DNA from: Isoperla grammatica
Taxonomy: Eukaryota; Arthropoda; Insecta; Plecoptera; Perlodidae
Length of the DNA stretch: 64,000 nt
NCBI GenBank assembly: GCA_945910005.1
Contig: OX246744.1
Location: 87,501-151,500, forward strand
Direction of reading: 5' to 3'
Under the pieces are notes generated by a model. It made no database searches. It worked only from the letters and a program-made list of their open reading frames with translations, and was not told the DNA's origin. This document shows, one piece after another, positions 1 to 13,000 of the stretch (its first letter is position 1; the number at the start of each line of letters is the position of its first letter). The position numbers and the translations under genes are program-made.

Positions 1-815
1 AAGGCCAAGCAAGGTCAGCCGGCCATCTGCTGCTGTCACTAGACCCAACTGCAAATGTTCGTTCGGCGCTCGGGACTTCGCCTGAGCAGGTCCAGGCGGG
101 CAGTTGGGGGGGGGGGGGGGGGGACAAACCTTTTAGTAGGCCAGAACAAGACGAGATCGGGAATGAGAGCTCTTGTTACGGCTCACACTTGTCACACCCC
201 TTGAGGTAGGTTCCGCTTATCTCGGAACAAGCTAAAGTTTGATTCGGGAAGGCAGGGGGGGGGGAGGGGCGATTGGCAGACGCAGAACGAAGGCAAGAGC
301 GACAGGTATAAGAGCTCGTTTATTTTAATTTCCGATTTTTTTTTTTACTAGCTGAAATTTGTTTATCAATGTATCGATATTATCCATAGTATCGATTCGA
401 TAATGACACTGCCGTTTCGATAATCGATAATGAAAAAAGTATCGATGTGCATCCCTAGTAACTAGTAAGTAGTAATCTTTTTTAATATTTAATGCTAATT
501 TTGGTCGTAGAGCTTCGATTAAAAACATTCTGCAATACAGATCAGTTGCTCACATCAAAAATAGTTTCAAAAATTAAGATATCTTGAAAATATGACTTTA
601 TTAGGACATGAAATATCCTTCCGGTTGAGTGCGTAACTCCAATTCAGTGGTCAATGGAAGTGTATCGACCACAACATTCGCGTGATTGACAGCTCATTGA
701 CTGAGCGCTACGGGACGTCCACTTTGATTTCTTCAAACACCGCTGCACGGGTAGACTGTAATAGCAAAGCAAAAAAAGTAACTAATATTTTATATAAATG
801 TTATCAACTACTCAC
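1..815. other. Intronic sequence with a poly-G run and hAT-like remnant
   Basis: No exon recognised. There is a G homopolymer at about 105-123. The interval of roughly 340-460 contains repeated atcgat motifs and ends in gtgcatcccta, resembling one end of a hAT-type element; no second end was found. Confidence 0.4.
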
Positions 816-1021
816 GCCAATGTCAGTAAACGTGATCCTATCGGCGCAGTCGTTTGCATCATCCAGCGAGATCTCCTCAAAGTGTGCGGCTATTCGAACG
901 TTGTTCTCGCTAGACAGAAGCCATCGACATCGCACGTTTGCCGGGTAGTTGTTGGGCCAGGCGGGAGATGTCAGTACTTGCGAGCTGTTGGTCACATTCA
1001 AGACCAGCTGACCGCAGATAG
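816..1021 (-). CDS. CUBN: Cubilin exon, CUB-K first half (last in window)
   Basis: Acceptor ttctcggtcag, then ICGQLVLNVTNSSQVLTSP, NYPANVRCRWLL, FEEISLDD and CADRITFTDIG. Donor GGC|GTGAGT (phase 0). CGQ replaces CGG. The second half should lie upstream of base 1. Confidence 0.85.
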
Positions 1022-4000
1022 CTGACCGAGAAACAATGCACACGTTATGTCTTATGTAAGCCATCGACATCGCACGTTTGCCGGGTAGTTGTTGGGCCAG
1101 GCGGAAGATGTCAGTACTTGCGAGCTGTTGGTCACATTCAAGATAGATAGTCACAAGGGACGAGGTCACTGCAGCAGTGAAGCGTGGTGTATGTGTGTGG
1201 TTTCAACTCACAAGGGACGCTGGTCACTGCAGCAGTGAAGCGTGGTGTATGTGTGTGGTACCAACTCACAAGGGACGCTGGTCACTGCAGCAGTGAAGCG
1301 TGGTGTATGTGTGTGGTTTCAACTCACAAGGGACGCTGGTCACTGCAGCAGTGAAGCGTGGTGTATGTGTGTGGTTTCAACTCACAAGGGACGCTGGTCA
1401 CTGCAGCAGTGAAGCGTGGTGTATGTGTGTGGTTTCAACTCACAAGGGACGCTGGTCACTACAGCAGTGAAGCGTGGTGTATGTGTGTGGTTTCAACTCA
1501 CAAGGGACGCTGGTCACTGCAGCAGTGAAGCGTGGTGTATGTGTGTGGTTTCAACTCACAAGGGACGCTGGTCACTGCAGCAGTGAAGCGTGGTGTATGT
1601 GTGTGGTTTCAACTCACAAGGGACGCTGGTCACTGTAGCAGTGAAGCGTGGTGTATGTGTGTGGTTTCAACTCACAAGGGACGCTGGTCACTGCAGCAGT
1701 GAAGCGTGGTGTATGTGTGTGGTTTCAACTCACAAGGGACGCTGGTCACTGTAGCAGTGAAGCCCGGTGCTTCGTTGACTCCATCTGATGCGAATCTGAC
1801 CCACAACCTGTTAGAAGACGACACGATTGGCCCAGAGGGTTGCTCGCCGCAATATGTGCCAATCAGGTCGGAGAACTGCGTGGTTCCATCACGAATCTAC
1901 AAAACGAGACAAATCAGGCTACATACTATACTGTTGGCCACTTTCTGTTGTTTTGTAGACAAAGCTGCAGCCTCACACGGAGAAGCAAAATATTAAAAAG
2001 AGTATAGTGTGAATAAAAAAGTACTTTTTTGCTGCTATCTCCCAGGAAGTTTTCAGCAAAAGGAAAAATAATGCATTTTAAATCATTTGTCAGCATATTT
2101 GACGAAACTAGGATGCACTGTTGTGGATACTAGAACACGACCCTCAGTCTCTTGGATAAACAAACAAACTAGGCCCTTCATCTATTTCCTCCAGCCACCT
2201 TTATACTTTTTTTATGCAAAAGTTATGAGAATTCTGTATGCCTTACCACTCTGCAAAGTTCTACTCAATGGAAACTCAATATCGACCTATCACGATCAAC
2301 TCTTCCCTTGACGAGTAGAATCCGTCTTTTTGGGAGAACTTTTCACGTGTCGCTCTAATAAGTACCGGTAAACAAATAAAGACTGGACAATAGCGATATA
2401 AGTAAATAAGTAAACCATCAAACAAAAAGTTCAAAACAAGTACAAAACAAATGAGACTTAAGTTAACAAAGATTGAAGTGATAGAAGAAGAATATCAAGT
2501 GACAACACAAAGACCTACATGGTAATACACACGCTACATATGACCAAGTGACACAGGCTCACCTCAAGGTAATCGCAGGCACATCCAGCGGTGGCATTGA
2601 AAGTCTTATTGAAGCACGGTGCAACGCTCAACGAGGTAAGCTGCAGGCTGATGGTCTGGCTGTCGGGCCCCGTCAGCAGCCAATGACAGTCGAGGAACGG
2701 CTCATACTTCCCGTCGGAATTCACATCCGGCGAGTGGAGAGTTGTTGCCGAGGGGCCGATCGTCATTTTACCACCACAACCGGCTTTTTCCCCTGCGCAT
2801 TCAACAAGGATATGTCTTTCTATTACCTCGGAGCTGTTATACCTCTAGGTAGGTTCTGACAATACTCATTGTTGTGAGCTAAATAAATACATAACAAAGT
2901 GTGTACAATATGCAAAGCAACTGCTGAATTATCAAACTATGAAAACGTTATGAAATAATGTGTTTTCAAGTCTGTGAGAAACTAATTGTTATCATAATCA
3001 TAATCCCTTCCGCTACGAATGATCAAACATTTTAAAGTCTCCCTAACAATATTTAAAATCCTATTTTCTTCCCAACTCAAATGTTGTGGGTACAAATCTT
3101 AGTGAAGACACTGAATGCAAAAACACTGTAGGCGATTATTTTTCTTTCTCGGCATAACACATAAATTCTAAACAAAAATATTTGATAAACTTGGTTTCGG
3201 GTATCGCCTCCTTCCTGCACTCACCGTACGTAAACAAGACATCGGCACGGACGCGGAAGTTGTCTCGCTGATGCATCATGGTGAGAGATACGACCATCTG
3301 GTTGGTTGTTGACTTGGAGACTGGGGGTCTGACGGACAAGTTGCCGCAGAACTGACCGACCAGAGCAGTTTCGTTGATGATCGCTCCGTCGTAGAGTGAA
3401 ACGCTGTCGTAGTGGCAATGGTAGCTGTGCTCCAACTCCAGGCTGGTAAACCTGAAAGAGCAAATACCATCTTCGTGTCTCCTCTTGCAAGTTCTCACAA
3501 CATAACAATTTGGATAATTAGGGTTGGTACATTTGGCAACTTGTGCTCAACTGTTGAACGTTGTTGCACTCGAGAAAAACTTGTTGGAAATTTTCAGTTT
3601 AGGGCTGGGCAAGAATATCGATATATCGATTCGATATCGATAAGTCACGAATTTTTCGATATCGATATAGAAATATCGAAACAAAATTAAACTGTTATTA
3701 AAAATTTACTAAATGACTGTGTAAATGACATTTCTTTAAAGAAAATGTTGTATTTTCATCTTTTCAAAAGGGTATACATTAGGGGTGGGCACCCAGGATT
3801 TTTAGGGTCGAACTCGAACTCGAATTTCATTAGAAACATATTCCAACTTCGAACTCGAACTACGAAGGAAAAAAAAAAGGAAAAATTGCCACATGACTAA
3901 GGATGTAAATCAAATTCTAAATTTGATTTGGCAACTAGGATACAAAGACATATAGGTCTATGCACCAGGTTAAGATTTGAATGTAATTCTTCAAGATTTA

Positions 4001-7000
4001 CTTAGAATCATTTACAGGGCTTGTATCAGTTTTAAATAATGCTCATTAATAATATTATTGTCACTATACAGACCTAATCTCGCGGAATTTCTATGAATAA
4101 ATTAAGAAACTCATGCTCGAAAATTGTTGTTAATTAAGCGTTGTAGTGTTGGCGGCATTGGTTTGTACTCTTCAGACGTGAGCACCATCTTGCGGAAATT
4201 TAAGGAACTCCTTGGATAAAGAACGCACTGCGGTCGGTAATACCACTTACTACTTTACCGATATTACTACTTTACCGATCTTGCGTCACACGAACGACGC
4301 GGACGCGAACGTGAGCGCTGTCTTGCGGAAATAAAGAAAACTCTTTGCATTAAGATCGCGTGTACGAGCTGTGATTGGTGCGTTCATTCAATAGATCGAT
4401 TTATTCCCGGTTTCGACTTTTTCGTGCATGCGATCTAGCGGAAAAAGCGGGAACTCGTTGGACGAAGATCGCGCGGCGCGCGTTTTGAATAACGAATTCA
4501 GCAAAATGTCGAACTCGAACTTGAATTTTCGAACCCTAACTCGGTTCGAACTTAATTCAAGTTCGGTTAGAGTTCGAAAATTCGAACGTTCGCCCACCCC
4601 TACACAGGGGTGTTGTACCCTTTTCTTACTTGTGGTCATTCCAGACTTTTCTACCTTCTGCGTTAAATTTACAATACCCTTAGTTATGAGTTTTGTATTC
4701 AGACAAATATATATATTATTATCAATAAAAAAGAGTAATAATAATACATTCTTGCATAAAAATAGTTGGTTTTTCATTGTTGTCTCTAGAAACTGGGAGG
4801 TGATAAAATCACTGCAATAATTTTTGATATATCGATATCGAAGTTTTGCTATGTTATCGATAATTGAGCGGTATATCATAGCCCAGCCCTAGTTCAGTTT
4901 GTTCCGTAACCTGCTGAAAGCATCTCCAAAGCATTTACTTATTATGGAGCCACTATTAAAGCATCTAGGAATTTATTTTATCATTTCATGCTTGGACTTC
5001 TCGGTCAAGGTTAAACATTCTAGCTTTTCTTCACTTACAGATGATAACTGTGACATGTTAATATGTGTGTACATACAGTAGTGCTTTTCTTCACTACCTT
5101 ATAGCTGTGACATGTTAATATGTGTGTACATACAGTAGTGCTTTTCTTCACTCCCTTACAGATGATAACTGTGACATGTTAATATGTGTGCACATACAGT
5201 AGTGCTTTTCTTCACTTACAGATGATAACTGTGACATGTTAATATGTGTGTACATACAGCAGTGCTTTTCTTCACTACCTTATAGCTGTGACATGTTAAT
5301 ATGTGTGTACATACAGTAGTGCTTTTCTTCACTCCCTTACAGATGATAACTGTGACATGTTAATATGTGTGCACATACAGTAGTGCTTTTCTTCACTTAC
5401 AGATGATAACTGTGACATGTTAATATGTGTGTACATACAGTAGTGCTTTTCTTCACTACCTTATAGCTGTGACATGTTAATATGTGTGTACATACAGTAG
5501 TGCTTTTCTTCACTCCCTTACAGATGATAACTGTGACATGTTAATATGTGTGCACATACAGTAGTGCTTTTCTTCACTTACAGATGATAACTGTGACATG
5601 TTAATATGTGTGTACATACAGTAGTGCTTTTCTTCACTCCCTTACCGATGATAACTGTGACATGTAATGTGTGTACATACAGTAGTGCTTTTCTTCACTC
5701 CCTTACAGATGATAACTGTGACATGTTAATATGTGTGCACATACAGTAGTGCTTTTCTTCACTTACAGATGATAACTGTGACATGTTAATATGTGTGCAC
5801 ATACAGTAGTGCTTTTCTTCACTTACAGATGATAACTGTGACATGTTAATATGTGTGTACATACAGTAGTGCTTTTCTTCACTACCTTATAGCTGTGACA
5901 TGTTAATATGTGTGTACATACAGTAGTGCTTTTCTTCACTCCCTTACAGATGATAACTGTGACATGTTAATATGTGTGCACATACAGTAGTGCTTTTCTT
6001 CACTTACAGATGATAACTGTGACATGTAATGTGTGTACATACAGCAGTGCTTTTCTTCACTCCCTTACCGATGATAACTGTGACATGTTATTATGTGTGT
6101 ACATACAGCAGTGCTTTTCTTCACTCCCTTACAGATGATAACTGTGACATGTAATGTGTGTACATACAGTAGTGCTTTTCTTCACTCCCTTACAGATGAT
6201 AACTGTGACATGTTAATATGTCTGTACATACAGTAGTGCTTTTCTTCACTCCCTTACAGATGATAACTGTGACATGTTATTATGTGTGTACATACAGCAG
6301 TGCTTTTCTTCACTCCCTTACAGATGATAACTGTGACATGTAATGTGTGTACATACAGTAGTGCTTTTCTTCACTCCCTTACAGATGATAACTGTGACAT
6401 GTTAATATGTCTGTACATACAGTAGTGCTTTTCTTCACTCCCTTACAGATGATAACTGTGACATGTTATTATGTGTGTACATACAGCAGTGCTTTTCTTC
6501 ACTCCCTTACAGATGATAACTGTGACATGTAATGTGTGTACATACAGTAGTGCTTTTCTTCACTCCCTTACAGATGATAACTGTGACATGTTAATATGTG
6601 TGTACATACAGCAGTGCTTTTCTTCACTCCCTTACAGATGATAACTGTGACATGTTATTATGTGTGTACATACAGTAGTGCTTTTCTTCACTCCCTTACA
6701 GATGATAACTGTGACATGTAATGTGTGTACATACAGTAGTGCTTTTCTTCACTCCCTTACAGATGATAACTGTGACATGTTAATATGTGTGTACATACAG
6801 TAGTGCTTTTCTTCACTCCCTTACAGATGATAACTGTGACATGTTAATATGTGTGTACATACAGTAGTGCTTTTCTTCACTCCCTTACAGATGATAACTG
6901 TGACATGTAATGTGTGTACATACAGTAGTGCTTTTCTTCACTCCCTTACAGATGATAACTGTGACATGTTAATATGTGTGTACATACAGTAGTGCTTTTC

Positions 7001-10000
7001 TTCACTCCCTTACAGATGATAACTGTGACATGTTAATATGTGTGTACATACAGTAGTGCTTTTCTTCACTCCCTTACAGATGATAACTGTGACATGTAAT
7101 GTGTGTGTACATACAGTAGTGCTTTTCTTCACTCCCTTACAGATGATAACTGTGACATGTTAATATGTGTGTACATACAGTAGTGCTTTTCTTCACTCCC
7201 TTACAGATGATAACTGTGACATGTTAATATGTGTGTACATACAGTAGTGCTTTTCTTCACTCCCTTACAGATGATAACTGTGACATGTTAATATGTGTGT
7301 ACATACAGTAGTGCTTTTCTTCACTCCCTTACAGATGATAACTGTGACATGTAATGTGTGTACATACAGCAGTGCTTTTCTTCACTCCCTTACCGATGAT
7401 AACTGTGACATGTAATGTGTGTACATACAGTAGTGCTTTTCTTCACTCCCTTACAGATGATAACTGTGACATGTAATGTGTGTACATACAGTAGTGCTTT
7501 TCTTCACTCCCTTACAGATGATAACTGTGACATGTTATTATGTGTGTACATACAGTAGTGCTTTTCTTCACTCCCTTACAGATGATAACTGTGACATGTA
7601 ATGTGTGTGTACATACAGTAGTGCTTTTCTTCACTCCCTTACCGATGATAACTGTGACATGTAATGTGTGTACATACAGCAGTGCTTTTCTTCACTCCCT
7701 TACAGATGATAACTGTGACATGTAATGTGTGTGTACATACAGTAGTGCTTTTCTTCACTCCCTTACAGATGATAACTGTGACATGTAATGTGTGTGTACA
7801 TACAGTAGTGCTTTTCTTCACTCCCTTACAGATGATAACTGTGACATGTAATGTGTGTGTACATACAGTAGTGCTTTTCTTCACTCCCTTACAGATGATA
7901 ACTGTGACATGTAATGTGTGTGTACATACAGTAGTGCTTTTCTTCACTCCCTTACCGATGATAACTGTGACATGTAATGTGTGTGTACATACAGTAGTGC
8001 TTTTCTTCACTCCCTTACCGATGATAACTGTGACATGTAATGTGTGTACATACAGTAGTGCTTTTCTTCACTCCCTTACAGATGATAACTGTGACATGTA
8101 ATGTGTGTACATACAGTAGTGCTTTTCTTCACTCCCTTACAGATGATAACTGTGACATGTTATGTGTGTACATACAGTAGTGCTTTTCTTCACTCCCTTA
8201 CAGATGATAACTGTGACATGTTAATATGTGTGTACATACAGCAGTGCTTTTCTTCACTCCCTTACCGATGATAACTGTGACATGTAATGTGTGTACATAC
8301 AGCAGTGCTTTTCTTCACTCCCTTACAGATGATAACTGTGACATGTTAATATGTGTGTACATACAGCAGTGCTTTTCTTCACTCCCTTACAGATGATAAC
8401 TGTGACATGTTATTATGTGTGTACATACAGTAGTGCTTTTCTTCACTCCCTTACAGATGATAACTGTGACATGTTATTATGTGTGTACATACAGCAGTGC
8501 TTTTCTTCACTCCCTTACCGATGATAACTGTGACATGTAATGTGTGTGTACATACAGTAGTGCTTTTCTTCACTCCCTTACAGATGATAACTGTGACATG
8601 TTATTATGTGTGTACATACAGCAGTGCTTTTCTTCACTCCCTTACCGATGATAACTGTGACATGTAATGTGTGTACATACAGTAGTGCTTTTCTTCACTC
8701 CCTTACAGATGATAACTGTGACATGTTATTATGTGTGTACATACAGCAGTGCTTTTCTTCACTCCCTTACCGATGATAACTGTGACATGTAATGTGTGTG
8801 TACATACAGTAGTGCTTTTCTTCACTCCCTTACAGATGATAACTGTGACATGTTATTATGTGTGTACATACAGCAGTGCTTTTCTTCACTCCCTTACAGA
8901 TGATAACTGTGACATGTAATGTGTGTGTACATACAGTAGTGCTTTTCTTCACTCCCTTACCGATGATAACTGTGACATGTTAATATGTGTGTACATACAG
9001 CAGTGCTTTTCTTCACTCCCTTACAGATGATAACTGTGACATGTAATGTGTGTGTACATACAGTAGTGCTTTTCTTCACTCCCTTACCGATGATAACTGT
9101 GACATGTTAATATGTGTGTACATACAGTAGTGCTTTTCTTCACTCCCTTACCGATGATAACTGTGACATGTTAATATGTGTGTACATACAGTAGTGCTTT
9201 TCTTCACTCCCTTACAGATGATAACTGTGACATGTTATGTGTGTACCCACAGTATTGTTAATGGGATTTATTTATTTAAATGGATATTATAATTTAACCC
9301 TTATTATTTATCAAGAGAAAATACAGATACAACTCCGCACAGGTTTTCGGAATAAACCGGCAGCAGATTTGAGGTCAGGCCACAATGGTAATAAAGGAAT
9401 ATTGTTAACGATCGTGTTTACAACAAGTGAGTGTTCCGTTGATGGAATGCCAATTTGAGTGCAGGATTCAACAGCTTGCCCTAATACTAACAGGCATAGC
9501 AACTCTGAAGTTACTTCTAGGATAGAATACAACTCTATACAAGGGTAGGCCTACTTGCTTTTAGAATGTTTGGTATATAAATACACTAACAAAACGACTA
9601 TGGCTTAGGTTTTCAACCCGCAAACTTGTGCTACGCTCATTTTCGTAGGTATATTCTCTTATCTCAATCAAAATTGGTATGAAAATGTTGTATCAGAACT
9701 TTTCTACAATACAAATACTGTTGGAAATACTAGGAAAATGCTCTGCGTTGCCAGATGAGCGAATTTTTGAAATGTATAATTATTTTTTTGTAGGTTGGCA
9801 TCTTGACAGGTTTTGCTGGTTATGTTAACAGCATCTAGTTTAGTGGTCACGAGTGTTGACTGAAAATTCAAACAAATCCGTCAAGCCGTTTGACCTATGC
9901 ATAACAAACAAAATTCTGTACACAAACAAACACACAAACAAAGCACCGATCGAGTTAAAATGAGAGATTCACTCCGATTCGCTGTGCTCATTTAACTGTG

Positions 10001-13000
10001 TTAAAAAAAGCATTTGTATGATTGAATTAATCATACTTATTATTTACAAAAATTCCATTTTATTACCTTTTCATAGCTAAAGGTACCATTTAACAATACA
10101 TTTCATGAAGTAGGTATTTACAGGAAATAAGAAGCGTAGGAGGATTGGCTTGCCTGACAACGATGACGTTATTAGGCGGAGCTGTTATTGTCCACGTACA
10201 GTTGATTGCCCCCATTAGTACAGTAGCACCCTGAGATATTTCAATCACTCCGGGTGCCCTAATGTCGGAACCGCAGCCTGAAATCAATGTACATTTACTA
10301 GTAACATTAAATAAAGCAACTTAAATACAACAAACACACAAACCATAACCAGGGTAATAGAATAAAAACCATCACCAAAGTGTGCACAACATTTTCTGGA
10401 GCTCTGCTCTCTTCCTCCTCACCAGTGCCCTTGTGTCCATAAACTGAACGTGCCTTATTTTATGATCATGGTTATTGTTCATGTGGTTGTCGGTCTGAGT
10501 CTTGGTTTCATCACAAAGTAAGTTGTTTCGGTAACTGCTAGCTACGATATTTTACAAGGACGGAGTGGAACTAAATACTTGCAGGTACCAAGGCTGTGCC
10601 TCAATGCTTCGTAGTCATCTAAATAATTGCCCGAATAACAATGATCAACAATGAAAGCGAGGTCTAAAGAAGGCAGTAGTTGGCTGGCAGTGAGTTAGCA
10701 GACTAACATTGGAGCTTTGAGATATTTGAGACAGTACAGCAGCCGAGGCTTAGCCAGTCACTGTGGCACTTCAAAATTAAGGCTTTGGTCCCCACGTACC
10801 AATCATGCGCGAGTGTTTACAAGCAGATACAGAATTCCACATGTACCAATCACAACGAGCAAGGCAGTGCTCATGTGCCGATACTTACTGCTAACTTCAA
10901 ACTCCATCATGAACCCCTTCCTCTCCACCTACCAATCATGCGCGAGTGTTTACGTGCAGATACTTACTGCTAAATTCAAACTCCATCACGAACCCCTTCC
11001 TCTCCACGTACCAATCATGCGCGAGTGTTTACGTGCAGATACTTACTGCTAACTTCAAACTCCATCACGAACCCCTTCCTCTCCACGTACCAATCATGCG
11101 CGAGTGTTTACATGCAGATACTTACTGCTAACTTCAAACTCCATCACGAACCCCTTCCTCTCCATGTACCAATCATGCGCGAGTGTTTACGTGCAGATAC
11201 TGCTAACTCCAAACTCCATCACGAACCCCTTCCTCTCCACGTACCAATCATGCGCGAGTGTTTACGTGCAGATACTTACTGCTAACTTCAAACTCCATCA
11301 TGAACCCCTTCCTCTCCACGTACCAATCATGCGCGAGTGTTTACATGCAGATACTTACTGCTAACTTCAAACTCCATCACGAACCCCTTCCTCTCCACGT
11401 ACCAATCATGCGCGAGTGTTTACGTGCAGATACTTACTGCTAACTTCAAACTCCATCACGAACCCCTTCCTCTCCACGTACCAATCATGCGCGAGTGTTT
11501 ACGTGCAGATACTTACTGCTAACTTCAAACTCCATTACGAACCCTTTCCTCTCCACGTACCAATCATGCGCGAGTGTTTACGTGCAGATACTTACTGCTA
11601 ACTTCAAACTCCATCACGAACCCCTTCCTCTCCACGTACCAATCATGCGCGAGTGTTTACGTGCAGATACTTACTGCTAACTTCAAACTCCATCACGAAC
11701 CCCTTCCTCTCCACGTACCAATCATGCGCAAGTGTTTACGTGCAGATACTTACTGCTAACTTCAAACTCCATCACGAACCCCTTCCTCTCCACGTACCAA
11801 TCGGAACGGAAGTCGAGAGTGAGCCTGTCTTTAAACGACCTCTCTGGCGGCATGTTAGTGCCACAGTAAGTACCAAGGGCTTGGACTTCTCTTGACCAGT
11901 AGTTTTGTAGGCCATATAGGGTGACGTTATCGTAGCGACAAATCTAAAAACGATAATGCAGGATTGTGACGTTCCTTAAAGATCAACATAACAGGTCAAC
12001 TCTCAATTGGGCTACTGGTTCAATTGTCACTGAGTATAACTACATTAAGTAGCTTGGGGTCATTGATATAACGTACTTGAAAGCAAACAAATTTCAAAGA
12101 GCAATGTTGAAATTTAATTCTTACACTAATTGCAAACTGTCAAATAACACTTCTCCTCTAAGCAATAGCTAATATAGTAGGGGTGGGCGAACCCAGGATT
12201 TTTAGGGTCGAACTCGAACTCGAATTTCATTAGAAAAATATTCGAACTTCGAACTTGAACTTGAACTTCGAAGGAAAAAAAAAGGAAAAATTGCCACATG
12301 ACTAAGGATTTATATCAAATTCTAAATTTGATTTGGCAACTAGGATACAAAGACATAATATGCACCAGGTTAAGATTTGAATGTAATTCTTCAAGATTTA
12401 CCTAGAATCATTTACAGGGCCTGTATTAGTTTTAAATAATGCTCATTAACAATATTATTGTCACTATACAGACCTAATCTTGCAGAATTTCTATGAATAA
12501 ATTAAGAAACTCATGCTCGAAAATTGTTGTTAATTAAGCGTTGTAGTGTTGGCGGCATTGGTTTGTACTCTTCATACGCGAGCACCATCTTGCGGAAATT
12601 TAAGGAACTCCTTGGATAAAGAACGCATTGCGGTCGGTATTACTACTTAATACTTTACCGATATTACTACTTTACTGATCTTGCGTCACGCGAACGTGAG
12701 CGCTGTCTTGCGGAAATTTAAGGAACTCCTTGGATAAAGAACGCACCGCGGTCGGTAATACAACTTACTATTTTACCGATATTAATACTTACTACTTTAC
12801 CGGTCTTGCGTCACACGAACGACGCGGACGCGAACGTGAGCGCTATCTTGCGGAAAGTGAGTAAACTCTTTGCATTAAGATCGCGTGTACGAGCTGTGAT
12901 TGGTGCGTTCATTCAATAGATCGATATATTCCCAGTTTCGACTTTTTCGTGCATGCGATCTAGCGGAAAAAGCGGGCACTCGTTGGACGAAGGTCGCGCG

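Noticed and set aside
105..123. Poly-G runs here and at 51004-51024
   Set aside because: Long G homopolymers are often sequencing or gap artefacts; no structural meaning can be assigned from sequence alone.
4388..4879. 163-aa minus and 130-aa plus frames
   Set aside because: They lie across the nested hAT-like elements and consist of their tcgaactcg repeats; no transposase motifs.
7540..8101. Long open frames in the 5-9 kb minisatellite, both strands
   Set aside because: They exist only where the unit is 63 bp and consist of identical 21-residue repeats; no start context, no domain, and neighbouring units break the frame.
10717..11895. Series of 61-86 aa plus-strand frames
   Set aside because: Antisense shadows of the 79-bp array, which is the minus-strand cubilin exon end.
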